Part shown: one piece after another, positions 9,089-17,273 of the stretch
Numbering within the stretch: the stretch's first letter is position 1
Layout of the letters: each line of letters begins with the position of its first letter
Origin: Gemmatimonadota bacterium
GTDB lineage: Bacteria; Gemmatimonadota; Gemmatimonadetes; Longimicrobiales; Gaopeijiaceae
DNA length: 64,000 nt
Direction: 5' to 3'
Assembly: GCA_022571515.1 (NCBI GenBank)
Contig: JACZXQ010000007.1
Coordinates: 1-64,000, forward strand
Made by a program: the position numbers and the translations under genes
The notes under the pieces: generated by a model
The model's input: only the letters and a program-made list of their open reading frames with translations
The model's database searches: none
What the model was told of the DNA's origin: nothing

Positions 9089-9167
9089 GCATGGGGTGCT
9101 CCCGTCGCGGGGGCGCTTCGCTCTGCGGCTGCGCCGCAGACCCCCGCTCCTTGGGAGCACCCCACGC
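9089..9167. repeat. palindromic element A (inverted partner at 10787-10860)
   Basis: A nested palindrome begins 12 nt after the secA stop. Outer stem: GGGGTGCTCCC (9093-9103) with GGGAGCACCCC (9153-9163). Middle stem: GCGGGGG (9107-9113) with CCCCCGC (9141-9147). Inner hairpin: CTGCGGC (9123-9129), loop TGC, GCCGCAG (9133-9139). Bases 9113-9140 recur exactly, in reverse complement, at 10811-10838. The middle stem differs in sequence between copies but keeps pairing. This resembles a REP/BIME-like or other structured repeat. As there is no U-run, a plain intrinsic terminator is not supported, though it may protect or terminate secA mRNA. Confidence 0.85.
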
Positions 9168-9168
9168 C

Positions 9169-9189
9169 CCTTGCGAGAGTATCGCAAGG
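9169..9189. repeat. small perfect inverted repeat
   Basis: CCTTGCGA (9169-9176), a 5-nt spacer, then TCGCAAGG (9182-9189). It lies between palindromic element A and the 37-bp palindrome, and is followed by a minor CTGC/GCAG pair (9192-9204). No T-run follows on either strand. It adds to the density of dyad symmetry in this convergent intergenic region. Confidence 0.7.
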
Positions 9190-9235
9190 CCCTGCGTCTT
9201 GCAGAGGTAGCTTAGAGGGTATTGGGGGCGAATGG

Positions 9236-9272
9236 GGTATACGTATAAACTGATTCAGTTTATACGTATACC
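9236..9272. repeat. perfect 37-bp AT-rich palindrome
   Basis: Two 18-nt arms, 9236-9253 and 9255-9272, are exact reverse complements around a single T at 9254. Each arm itself contains the self-complementary decamer TATACGTATA (9238-9247 and 9261-9270), with centres 23 bp apart, about two helical turns. It is strikingly AT-rich for this genome. It lies between the convergent ends of secA and the ATPase gene, so it is not upstream of either, and neither strand has a U-run after it. It may be a protein-binding dyad, a recombination or resolution site, or a stem protecting an mRNA 3' end. Confidence 0.9.
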
Positions 9273-9323
9273 ACCGGCACCACCGGCCACGACGCCCCCA
9301 TGTCCGCCCCGTCCCCCCCGCCT

Positions 9324-10646
9324 CTAAGTCTCGAGCAACCAGCGTGAAGCGGGCCGCCATTCGATGGTTGCTGGCAACTCGTGAGCGGGGAGCGAGGAAT
9401 CGAACGTGATCAGGTGGGCCTGAGCCTTGGGATACGCACGGGCAGCGGCCTCCAAGGATCGCACCTCTCTCTCCCAGGTCTCGATCTCCACCGTATCAAG
9501 GCTCACCTGGATCAACAGCGGCGGATCTCCCGGGCGCTCCGCGAAGAAGTCCACCTCCCATCCGTCGTCGGTTCGCAACCAGTCTACCGTGTACTCACGA
9601 CGCTCGAGTTCCAGCAGGATCGCCGTCTCCAATGCGCGTCCGTGGTGCTCGCGCCCCGTGCGCTCGTAGAGCGGGATCAATCCCGGGTCGATGGGATACG
9701 CCTTGCGAGGATTGACCATTCGCTGACGCTCGGAGGTGCTGTGCATTCCCACCGTCCGGATGAGGAATGCATCCTGAAGGTGCTCCAGGTACTCGTACAG
9801 GGTATCCTTCCCGACCCGTACCCCTTGAGAGCGCAAGGAGTCGTAGAGCTTCTTCATGCTGAAGTGTCCGCCGGGCGTCGCCAGCAGGTGTCGCTGAAGC
9901 CAACGCAACGCCTGTGTATTCGTGACGTTGTGCCTCTCGATCACATCTCGCAGCACCATGACGTCGACATACCCCTTCAGGAGTGCGAGACGATCACGAC
10001 GCTCGGTTTGCTGGGCCTCCGGAAAGCCACCCACCTCCAGGTAACGCCGCAGGGCTGCGTCGAGTGCCGCTCGTGCCGTGGGATTCAGTCGCTCCCACGG
10101 CGCGTCCGGTTCCCGGCCGGCGTGTCGAAGCGCCTCGCGGAAGGAGAAGGGGTGCACCAGCACTTCCATTCCTCGCCCCCGGAGCGACGTGGCAACCTCT
10201 CGGCTCAGCAGCTTGGCCGATGATCCAGAAACGAAGATCTCGATTCCACCGGCATCCAGCAGGCGCCGCACGAGGCTCTGCCACCCCGATACGAGTTGCA
10301 CCTCGTCGAGGTAGATACTCAAAGCACCGCTCTCACGAAGCCCCGGCGCCTGCCGTTCGTGTTCCTCCAGCAGCCAGCCCAGGTCCGCGGCGGTCATCCC
10401 GGTCAATCGCTCGTCCTCCAGGGAAAGCAGGAGTTGCGAATCGCGAGGACGCCCTTCGGCGATGCGTTCGGCAATGCGTAGTTGGAGGAAGGACGTTTTG
10501 CCACCGCGGCGTACTCCGATCACCGCCATGGCTTTGCCGGGGATCATGGGCAAGCGAATGTCGCGTGGCGTAAGGGAAACGATCGGAGCTGCGAGGGCTT
10601 CGCTGAGCTTGAGACGCAGAAGGTCTCGCGATGCAGGACTGGTCAT
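9324..10646 (-). CDS. AAA-family ATPase with DUF4143-type C-terminal domain
   Basis: A 440-aa predicted ATPase of the AAA_14/DUF4143 class. The role of this family is poorly known; members are often scattered, single-gene and horizontally acquired. Seen: Walker A GVRRGGKTSF near residues 45-54, LSIYLDEVQLVSGWQ (Walker B-like with Asp-Glu), sensor-like EIFVSGSSAKLLSRE, LRGRGMEVLVHPFSFREAL, then the C-terminal winged-helix/nuclease-like half including LLELERREYTVDWLRTDDGWEVDFF, reminiscent of a restriction-endonuclease-like E...D...VDF core. It is complete. It is the only minus-strand gene between 1.2 and 38 kb and is bracketed by inverted palindromic elements, suggesting an acquired cassette. 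Confidence 0.88.
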   Translation of the reverse strand: MTSPASRDLLRLKLSEALAAPIVSLTPRDIRLPMIPGKAMAVIGVRRGGKTSFLQLRIAERIAEGRPRDSQLLLSLEDERLTGMTAADLGWLLEEHERQAPGLRESGALSIYLDEVQLVSGWQSLVRRLLDAGGIEIFVSGSSAKLLSREVATSLRGRGMEVLVHPFSFREALRHAGREPDAPWERLNPTARAALDAALRRYLEVGGFPEAQQTERRDRLALLKGYVDVMVLRDVIERHNVTNTQALRWLQRHLLATPGGHFSMKKLYDSLRSQGVRVGKDTLYEYLEHLQDAFLIRTVGMHSTSERQRMVNPRKAYPIDPGLIPLYERTGREHHGRALETAILLELERREYTVDWLRTDDGWEVDFFAERPGDPPLLIQVSLDTVEIETWEREVRSLEAAARAYPKAQAHLITFDSSLPAHELPATIEWRPASRWLLET

Positions 10647-10688
10647 AAGGAAAGAATACGCTTAATCTTTCCTTATATCAAGGAAAGA
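10647..10688 (-). promoter_or_regulatory. promoter of the ATPase gene overlaid by three 9-mer repeats
   Basis: Read on the minus strand: -35 TTGATA (10681-10676), a 17-nt spacer, -10 TATTCT (10658-10653), then six bases to the ATG at 10646, so the start site would fall at the ATG and the mRNA would be leaderless. There is no purine-rich ribosome site in those six bases. The 9-mer AAGGAAAGA or its complement occurs at 10647-10655, 10666-10674 and 10680-10688 (plus coordinates); the last two form a dyad with a 5-nt spacer. The copies cover the -35 edge, the spacer and the -10/start region, as expected for an autoregulatory operator. Confidence 0.6.
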
Positions 10689-10699
10689 TATCGCCATTC

Positions 10700-10720
10700 C
10701 TGTCCCTTTAGGAAGGACAG
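10700..10720. repeat. imperfect hairpin upstream of the ATPase promoter
   Basis: CTGTCC plus TT pairs with AAGGACAG around a TAGG loop, with one unpaired C at 10706. It lies about 20 bp upstream of the -35 element of the ATPase promoter. It might be an additional protein-binding dyad. It is short and imperfect, so chance cannot be excluded. Confidence 0.4.
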
Positions 10721-10786
10721 AGCGTAGTGCCGCCCCCTGCCCAAAAAAAGGGGGAAAGGAGCAGCCGACTGAGAGGAAAGAGGCGA

Positions 10787-10860
10787 GCGTGCCCTCCCCA
10801 AGAGCGGCAATCTGCGGCGCAGCCGCAGAGCGAAGCGCTGCCGCGACGGGGAGTGCGCGC
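10787..10860. repeat. palindromic element B (inverted partner of 9089-9167)
   Basis: Same architecture as element A, in opposite orientation. Outer stem: CTCCCC (10794-10799) with GGGGAG (10848-10853), extending further with a mismatch and a G-U pair. Middle stem: GCGGCA (10804-10809) with TGCCGC (10839-10844). Inner hairpin: CTGCGGC (10812-10818), loop GCA, GCCGCAG (10822-10828). The central 28 bases (10811-10838) are identical to element A in reverse complement. Compared with A, the middle stem changes GG to CA on one side and CC to TG on the other, which preserves pairing. Confidence 0.85.
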
Positions 10861-10947
10861 GCGCCTCGCCTGCCCCAACTCGCCGAGCCCCGTCCCAACC
10901 ACCCATCCTCCAGCCCCCCAAGTCCACATATCTTAACGTGCCGACCC

Positions 10948-11643
10948 ATGCCTCCCCCCAACCACCCCATCCGCTCCTGGCCCTCTCAGGAACGCCCTCG
11001 TGAGCGCCTCACCACCCTTGGTGCCCACTCCCTGTCCGTGAGGGAACTCCTCGCGATTCTGATCGGAAGTGGGCAGGTAGGCGCGAGCGCGCTGGACATC
11101 GCCGAGGGTGTCATCGCGGAGGGCCGTGGCTCGCTCCGGCGCTTGAGTACCCTCGCCGCCGGTACCCTCGAGTCCGTTCCGGGCGTCGGTGGCGCCACGG
11201 CCGCGCGTATCGTGGCGGCGCTCGAGCTGGGTCGCAGGGCAGCGGCGGACCGACCCGCGGCCGAAGATCGGATCCGCGGGCCGCAGGACGTGTTCCGGCG
11301 CATGGGCCCCAGACTTCGGGACCTCGACCGGGAGGAATTCCACGTCCTACTGCTCACGTCTCAGCACAGGGTGATCCGCGAGGTCTTGATTACGCGTGGA
11401 ATCCTGGACGCATCCTTGATCCATCCCAGGGAGGTGTTCAAGCCCGCCATCATCGAGAGCGCCGCGGCGGTCATCCTGCTCCACAACCATCCGTCCGGAG
11501 ACCCGGCCCCTTCCGGCGAAGACCGCGCGGTCACCAGGCAGCTCGTGGACGCTGGGCGTACGATCGGCATTCCCGTGCTGGACCACGTCATCGTGGGCGA
11601 TACCGGCTTCACGTCCATGTCCGAGCTCGGCGTGCTCGACTGA
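10948..11643 (+). CDS. radC: RadC-family JAB/MPN protein
   Basis: RadC-family protein of about 231 aa with a JAB1/MPN metalloprotease-like fold. The old DNA-repair label is not well supported biochemically. Seen: N-terminal helix-hairpin-helix region (LSVRELLAILIGSG, then ESVPGVGGATAARIVAALEL), and the JAMM motif HNHPSGDPAPSGED near residues 173-186 with an upstream Glu. The start at ATG 10948 matches the family N terminus. An in-frame GTG at 10789 would add 53 residues encoded by palindromic element B and is rejected. No good ribosome-binding site is visible. The ATPase cassette lies immediately upstream. Confidence 0.92.
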   Translation: MPPPNHPIRSWPSQERPRERLTTLGAHSLSVRELLAILIGSGQVGASALDIAEGVIAEGRGSLRRLSTLAAGTLESVPGVGGATAARIVAALELGRRAAADRPAAEDRIRGPQDVFRRMGPRLRDLDREEFHVLLLTSQHRVIREVLITRGILDASLIHPREVFKPAIIESAAAVILLHNHPSGDPAPSGEDRAVTRQLVDAGRTIGIPVLDHVIVGDTGFTSMSELGVLD

Positions 11644-11786
11644 GCGGATCGGGCCCGAAACAGTAGACGGCCTGTGGGGGTAGGGAATCATGGCGGCGGG
11701 CACTCTTGTCGAACCCCTTCACTCAGAGGGCGCCGCCCCGTTTCCCCGCGACTCCGGCTCTTGCGACGGACGTATATACAGGGCAT

Positions 11787-13994
11787 ATGGCGACCGCGAC
11801 GAAGGCGAAACCACCCACCATCCGTGGACTGCCCCGGACCTTGGCTCGGGCCATGGAGGCGTATGCGGATCGGTTGGACGTGGATGTGATCGTCGAGGCC
11901 TACGGTCTCGCGAAAGACGCTCACGCGGGGCAGCGTCGCGCTTCGGGAGAGAAGTTCGTGTCGCACGCGGTGGAGGTGGCGACCATCCTGGCCCAGCTTC
12001 GGCTGGACACCGACTCCCTGGTGGCGGGGCTCATCCACGACGTGGTCGAGGACACCTCCGTTTCGCTCAGCGAGATCGAGAAGCGGTTCGGAAGCAGCGC
12101 GGCCACCATCGTGGACGGGGTCACCAAGATCGGCCGCGTGGAGTTCCGCTCCCACACGGAGGAGCAGGTCGAGAACTACCGGAAGATGCTGCTGTCGATG
12201 GCGCAGGACGCACGCGTGATCCTGGTCAAGCTCGCCGACCGGCTCCACAACATGCGCACGCTCGAGCATCTGGACGCCGACAGGCGACGGCGCATCGCGA
12301 TGGAAACCCGGGAGATTTACGCGCCGCTGGCCCACCGCCTCGGCATGGCCCAGATCCGGTGGGAGCTCGAAGACCTCAGCTTCCGCTTCCTCGAGCCGGA
12401 GGAACACGAGGCGCTCACCAAGCGTGTGCGGCAGCGCCGCAAGGAGCGCGAGCGCCAGATTCTGGAGTTGAAGCTACCGCTCGAAGAGGAATTGGAGGAG
12501 TCGGGAATCCCCGCCGAAGTGACGGGGCGTCCCAAGCACCTCTGGTCGATCCACCGGAAGATGGCGAACACCGGTCTGCCGTACGAGGAGATCTACGACC
12601 TCATGGCGATGCGGGTGATCACCGACTCGGTACAGCACTGCTACGCGGCGCTCGGGATCATCCACAGCCGCTGGACACCCGTGCAGGAGCGCTTCCACGA
12701 CTTCGTGGCCACCCCGAAATCGAACATGTACCGGTCGCTGCACACCACGGTGATCGGACCCGGGGGGCGCCGCTACGAGATTCAGATCCGTACCGACGAA
12801 ATGCACCGCACGGCGGAATACGGCATCGCTGCGCACTGGCGGTACAAAGAGGGCCGCGAGGAGGTCGCGAGGGAGAGCACCGACGAGGTCGATGAGGCGC
12901 TCACATGGTTCCGCCAGGTGCTGGAGTGGCAGCAGCACACGGACGAGCCCGAGGAGTTCATGGAATTCCTCCGCATGGACCTGTTCCAGGGCGAGATCTT
13001 CGTGTTCACACCCAAGGGCGAGGTGAAGCAGCTTCCCGTGGGAGCGACGCCCATCGACTTCGCCTACTCGGTGCACACCGAGGTGGGACAGCACTGTGCG
13101 GGAACTCGTGTCAACGGGCGCATCGCCCCGCTCTCCAGGGAGTTGAGGAACGGCGACACGGTCGAGATCATCGTGAACGCTCGCCAGCGGCCGAACCGGG
13201 ACTGGCTGTCGTTCGTGAAGACCTCGAGGGCCCGGGGCCGGATCCGGCAGTGGATCCGCAAGGAGGAGTTCGAGTCCGCCCACAAGTTGGGCAAGGAATT
13301 CTTCCAGCGTGAGGTGCGCAAGGCCGGACGCGACAAGCCGACCAACGCCCAGATGGCCCAGGCGGCCGTGGCCCTCGGGTACGTGGACTTCGAGCGTGTC
13401 CTGGCGGCCATGGGGAGTGGTGACGTGGGTCCCACGCGCGTGATCAAGGCGCTCTATCCCGAGGAGGAGCCGCACGACGTGGTCCGACGCACGCCCTCGG
13501 CCCTCGAGCGCATCGCCGAGCGCATTCGCCGCTCGAGCCGTGGGGTCCGCATCCAGGGCATGGACAACCTCATGGTGCGGTACTCGCAGTGCTGCCAACC
13601 CGTGCCGGGCGACAGCGTGATCGGCTACATCACGAGGGGCAGGGGGGTCTCCATCCACCGTTCGGATTGTCCCAACATCCTCGACCTCACGGAAGAACGC
13701 CGGGTCGAGATCGAGTGGACCGCTGAGAAGGGCGACCGCTTCTTCGTGAAGCTCTACCTGCACGGCACCGACCGGCGCGGGCTGCTTTCCGACGTCGCCA
13801 AGGCCATCGCGGACACCGGCACCAACATCCAACACGCCGACATGCGGGCCGTGGAAGGGGGAATGGTGGGTGAGTTCGCTGTGGAGGTGCAGCACCTGAA
13901 CCACCTCAACAAGGTCATGAAAGCGTTGCGACGGGTGAAGGGGCTGTTGCAGGTGGAGCGCCTGGAGTCGTTCAGCGAGTCGGATCTGACGTGA
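11787..13994 (+). CDS. rel: bifunctional (p)ppGpp synthetase/hydrolase (Rel/SpoT)
   Basis: Long Rel/SpoT homologue that makes (p)ppGpp from GTP or GDP plus ATP and hydrolyses it, setting the stringent response. Order: HD hydrolase (HDVVEDT near 84-90, intact), synthetase (RVITDS, YRSLHTTVIGP, EIQIRTDEMHRTAEYGIAAHW), TGS near 400-465 (FVFTPKGEVKQLPVGATP), a Cys-containing region (YSQCCQPVPGDSVIGY) and a C-terminal ACT domain. In the synthetase the charge motif preceding ATPKSN reads RFHD, a variant of RFKD typical of bifunctional enzymes. I take ATG 11787 (735 aa); ATG 11706 would add 27 non-conserved residues. TATACA lies 6 nt before this ATG, hinting at a leaderless start, but no -35 is seen. 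Confidence 0.95.
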   Translation: MATATKAKPPTIRGLPRTLARAMEAYADRLDVDVIVEAYGLAKDAHAGQRRASGEKFVSHAVEVATILAQLRLDTDSLVAGLIHDVVEDTSVSLSEIEKRFGSSAATIVDGVTKIGRVEFRSHTEEQVENYRKMLLSMAQDARVILVKLADRLHNMRTLEHLDADRRRRIAMETREIYAPLAHRLGMAQIRWELEDLSFRFLEPEEHEALTKRVRQRRKERERQILELKLPLEEELEESGIPAEVTGRPKHLWSIHRKMANTGLPYEEIYDLMAMRVITDSVQHCYAALGIIHSRWTPVQERFHDFVATPKSNMYRSLHTTVIGPGGRRYEIQIRTDEMHRTAEYGIAAHWRYKEGREEVARESTDEVDEALTWFRQVLEWQQHTDEPEEFMEFLRMDLFQGEIFVFTPKGEVKQLPVGATPIDFAYSVHTEVGQHCAGTRVNGRIAPLSRELRNGDTVEIIVNARQRPNRDWLSFVKTSRARGRIRQWIRKEEFESAHKLGKEFFQREVRKAGRDKPTNAQMAQAAVALGYVDFERVLAAMGSGDVGPTRVIKALYPEEEPHDVVRRTPSALERIAERIRRSSRGVRIQGMDNLMVRYSQCCQPVPGDSVIGYITRGRGVSIHRSDCPNILDLTEERRVEIEWTAEKGDRFFVKLYLHGTDRRGLLSDVAKAIADTGTNIQHADMRAVEGGMVGEFAVEVQHLNHLNKVMKALRRVKGLLQVERLESFSESDLT

Positions 13995-14062
13995 GACCGC
14001 TTACCGTGGCGCCCGGCGTCTGATCGACCATCGACCACGCAGGTTGATCCCCCGGAAGCCCG

Positions 14063-16054
14063 ATGCCTGACTTCCGTCTGACCTCGGACTACGAGCCCAA
14101 GGGCGACCAGCCCCGGGCCATCGAGGAGCTTACCGAGGGGCTCGCCCGCGGGGACCGCTTCCAGACGCTCCTGGGCGCCACCGGCACGGGCAAGACGTTC
14201 ACCATGGCCCACGTGATCGTGAATCACGATCGGCCGACCCTCGTGATGTCCCACAACAAGACGCTGGGAGCCCAGCTCTACGGTGAACTCAAGGCGCTCT
14301 TCCCGACCAACGCCGTCGAGTACTTCATCTCGTACTACGACTACTACCAGCCGGAGGCGTACCTACCGTCCACCGACACCTACATCGAGAAAGACGCGTC
14401 CATCAACGAGGACATCCAGCGACTGCGGCTGCGCGCGACGTCCTCGCTCATGGAGCGCGACGACGTGATCGTGGTCGCGTCGGTGTCGTGCGTCTACGGC
14501 CTGGGAAACCCCGCCGACTACCGCGCTCTGATGCTGCACCTGACCGTGGGCGAGCAACGCAGCCGGCGTGACATTCTGCGCGGACTGGTGGACATCCAGT
14601 ACAAGCGGAACGACTACGAGTTCGGGCGCGGCACGTTTCGCGTGCGCGGCGACACCGTGGAGGTCTTTCCCGCATACGAAGAGCAGGCGGTGCGCATCGA
14701 GCTTTGGGGTGACGAGGTGGAGCGCATCACGCGCTTCGACCCGCTCACCGGAGAGACCATCGCGCCGCTCGAGCGCTGCTCGATCTATCCCTCGAGCCAC
14801 TATGTGACCCGCCCCGAGATCATCGAGAACATGCAGCCGCGGATCCGCCGCGAGCTTCGCGAACAGGTCGCCGTATTCGAGGCCCAGGGCCGGCTGCTCG
14901 AGGCTCAGCGCATCGAGAGCCGTACCAACTTCGACCTCGAGATGATGCTGGAGATCGGCACCTGCCCCGGAATCGAGAATTACTCGCTCTACACCAGCGG
15001 GCGTAGGCCCGGGGAGCGCCCCTCCTGCCTCATCGACTATTTTCCGGAGGATTTCCTGGTGATCGTGGACGAGTCCCACGTGTCCATCCCCCAGCTCCAC
15101 GGGATGTACAAGGGGGACCGTTCGAGGAAGGAGACGCTCGTGGAGCACGGTTTTCGGCTGCCGAGCGCCATGGACAACCGCCCGCTCCGCTTCGAGGAAT
15201 GGAGGGATCTGGTGCCCAAGGTCGTGTTCGTCTCGGCGACGCCGGGCGACTGGGAGCTGGAAAGCTCGCATGGCGTGGTGGTCGAGCAGATCATTCGCCC
15301 CACCGGCCTCATCGACCCGGCGATCGACGTGCGCCCGGTGAAGGGTCAGGTCGACGACCTGCTGGCCGAGATCCGCGAGCGGGCCTCGCGTGGCGAGAGG
15401 GTGCTCGTTACCACGCTGACCAAGCGCATGGCGGAGGATCTCTCGGAGTATTTCCAGTCTGTGGGCGTCAAGGTCAGCTACATGCACTCGGACATCAACG
15501 CCATCGAGCGGATGGAGATCCTCCGCAGCCTGCGCCTGGGGCGCATCGACGTGCTGGTGGGCATCAATCTGCTGCGCGAAGGTCTCGACCTCCCGGAGGT
15601 GTCGCTGGTGGCGATCCTGGACGCGGACAAGGAGGGCTTTCTCAGGGACGCTCGCTCCCTCATCCAGACCATCGGGCGCGCCGCGCGTAATGTGGAGGGC
15701 AAGGCGATACTCTACGCCGACAAGGTGACGGCCTCGATGCGCCGCTGCATCGACGAGACCGAACGCCGGCGCACCGTGCAGATGGCGTTCAACGAGGAGC
15801 ACGGCATCACGCCCGAGACGATCCGCAAGAGCGTGCAGGAAATCGAGTTCTCGACCCGCTTCGCCGATGCGAGGGATGCGCCGGCCGCCAGAGTGTCGGA
15901 GCCCATCCGGAGCTACGCGGACGAGGTCGACACGGAGGAGTACATCAAGATTCTGGAGCAGGAGATGGCCGAGGCGGCCGAGCTGTTGGACTATGAACGG
16001 GCCGCGCTCCTCAGGGATCAGGTTTTCGAGCTGAAGGTGTCGATCGGAAAGTGA
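14063..16054 (+). CDS. uvrB: excinuclease ABC subunit UvrB
   Basis: UvrB is the damage-verifying helicase of nucleotide excision repair; it loads from UvrA and recruits UvrC. Seen: Walker A GATGTGKT near residues 38-45, the beta-hairpin region after [32 protein letters not shown] (DEAD-type box), VSATPGDWE, helicase motif VI in [19 protein letters not shown], and a C-terminal UVR motif ([20 protein letters not shown]) that contacts UvrC. Full length at 663 aa. The GGAAG before the ATG is a reasonable ribosome site. Its last bases overlap tsaE as GTGA. Confidence 0.98.
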   Translation: MPDFRLTSDYEPKGDQPRAIEELTEGLARGDRFQTLLGATGTGKTFTMAHVIVNHDRPTLVMSHNKTLGAQLYGELKALFPTNAVEYFISYYDYYQPEAYLPSTDTYIEKDASINEDIQRLRLRATSSLMERDDVIVVASVSCVYGLGNPADYRALMLHLTVGEQRSRRDILRGLVDIQYKRNDYEFGRGTFRVRGDTVEVFPAYEEQAVRIELWGDEVERITRFDPLTGETIAPLERCSIYPSSHYVTRPEIIENMQPRIRRELREQVAVFEAQGRLLEAQRIESRTNFDLEMMLEIGTCPGIENYSLYTSGRRPGERPSCLIDYFPEDFLVIVDESHVSIPQLHGMYKGDRSRKETLVEHGFRLPSAMDNRPLRFEEWRDLVPKVVFVSATPGDWELESSHGVVVEQIIRPTGLIDPAIDVRPVKGQVDDLLAEIRERASRGERVLVTTLTKRMAEDLSEYFQSVGVKVSYMHSDINAIERMEILRSLRLGRIDVLVGINLLREGLDLPEVSLVAILDADKEGFLRDARSLIQTIGRAARNVEGKAILYADKVTASMRRCIDETERRRTVQMAFNEEHGITPETIRKSVQEIEFSTRFADARDAPAARVSEPIRSYADEVDTEEYIKILEQEMAEAAELLDYERAALLRDQVFELKVSIGK

Positions 16055-16524
16055 TTCTCGACGAGAAGGACCTCGTGCGTTGGGGTGAGCGCATCGGTGC
16101 GCGCATCCAGCCGCCCGTGTGCGTGGTGCTCACGGGTCCCGTGGGTGCGGGCAAGTCCGTGCTGGCGCGCGCCGTAGTGCGCGGGGCCGGCATCTCGGAG
16201 GTGGTGCCCTCTCCCACGTTCAACCTCCTGTTCCGCTATAAGGCGCCACGGGGCATCCAGATCGTGCACTTGGACCTCTACCGCCTGGAGCGCCCCGACG
16301 ATCTGTGGGAGATCGGTTGGGAGGAGTTGGGCGCCCCGGACGAGGTGGTGCTGATCGAATGGCCGGAGCGGGCCGGCGATCTCCTGCCCGAAGACCGCTG
16401 GGAGGTGTCGCTCGAGCCGGCCGAGGGCGACACACTGCGCCGGTCCGTCGAGGTGACGCGGGTGGGGGACCCGAGTTCCCTGCCCGGTTTTCCCGTACGC
16501 CTGTCTTTGGGGGGCGACGCGTGA
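16051..16524 (+). CDS. tsaE: tRNA threonylcarbamoyladenosine biosynthesis ATPase TsaE
   Basis: TsaE is the ATPase that works with TsaB and TsaD in forming t6A37 in ANN-decoding tRNAs. Seen: Walker A GPVGAGKS at residues 29-36, [18 protein letters not shown] with the conserved Asp, and [18 protein letters not shown] start overlaps the uvrB stop, so translation is coupled. At 157 aa it is of normal length, with a slightly long C-terminal tail. TsaB follows directly, which supports the assignment; TsaD and TsaC are not in the window. Confidence 0.93.
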   Translation: MILDEKDLVRWGERIGARIQPPVCVVLTGPVGAGKSVLARAVVRGAGISEVVPSPTFNLLFRYKAPRGIQIVHLDLYRLERPDDLWEIGWEELGAPDEVVLIEWPERAGDLLPEDRWEVSLEPAEGDTLRRSVEVTRVGDPSSLPGFPVRLSLGGDA

Positions 16525-17273
16525 GCGGGACCTGGTCGGTAACCGGCCACTATCTCGCGATGGACACCTCGACCCCGATCGGGTCCGTCGCCGTCGCGGT
16601 CGGGGGTGAGGTATTGGCTCGGCGCTTTCTAAGGGTCCAGGGGGCGCACGCCGCGCATCTGATCCCCGAGATCGAGGGTGTGCTGGCCGACGCCTCGGTG
16701 CCGCTCCAGGACCTTGACGGGATCGTGGTCGGAGGCGGGCCGGGCTCGTTCACCGGAGTGCGGGTCGCGGCGGCGACCGCCAAGGGGCTCAGGCGAGCCC
16801 TGGGCGTGCCGCTTTGGGTGTTCTCCAGCCTCGCGGGTGGCGCGGCGTCCCTCGGCCTCCGCTGGCTGCCCGGCGCCGAGGGGCCCAACCTGCCGCTCAC
16901 GGATGAGGACCGCGCGTGGCCGCGCTACATCCTGTTGGACGCCCGCGGGGGACGCGTCTACGCGGCCTGTTACCTGGAGAACCCCCATGGCCTGGACACG
17001 CTCGTGGAGCCACACTCGACCATGATCGACGTTCTCCTGTCGGGAGAGGTCCCCTACTCGGTGTTCGCCGGGGATGGCGCTCACCGGCATACCGACCAGA
17101 TCAAGGGGGCCGGCTTCCCGGTCTTGGCGAGCCCGGTGGGCGGGCCGCTCGCCGACGGGCTGATTCGTCTGCTGGCGCTCACCCCCGATACGGCCCCGCT
17201 CGAGAACCCATCCGCGTGGGAGCCCAGCTACCTTCGCGCCACAGGCGCCGAGCGCATGGCGAGAGGCGGGTGA
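16521..17273 (+). CDS. tsaB: tRNA threonylcarbamoyladenosine biosynthesis protein TsaB
   Basis: TsaB is the inactive TsaD-like partner that scaffolds t6A synthesis. Seen: N-terminal LAMDTSTPIGSVAVA, then the family signature GGGPGSFTGVRVAAATAKGL near residue 71, and ILLDARGGRVYAACY. The protein is about 250 aa. The GTG start at 16521 overlaps the tsaE stop as GTGA and is followed by a 13-residue lead-in before the ASKH-fold first strand; ATG 16560 is an alternative start. It overlaps rimI by four bases. Confidence 0.92.
   Translation: MSGTWSVTGHYLAMDTSTPIGSVAVAVGGEVLARRFLRVQGAHAAHLIPEIEGVLADASVPLQDLDGIVVGGGPGSFTGVRVAAATAKGLRRALGVPLWVFSSLAGGAASLGLRWLPGAEGPNLPLTDEDRAWPRYILLDARGGRVYAACYLENPHGLDTLVEPHSTMIDVLLSGEVPYSVFAGDGAHRHTDQIKGAGFPVLASPVGGPLADGLIRLLALTPDTAPLENPSAWEPSYLRATGAERMARGG

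Noticed and set aside
9046-9360. Minus-strand frame of about 104 codons across the palindromes
   Set aside because: Composed of translated repeat DNA (for example CGAAAERSA), with no domain and no ribosome site.
10789-10947. Possible 53-residue N-terminal extension of RadC from a GTG
   Set aside because: It would be encoded by palindromic element B and a low-complexity Pro/Ser stretch, and the family N terminus begins at ATG 10948.
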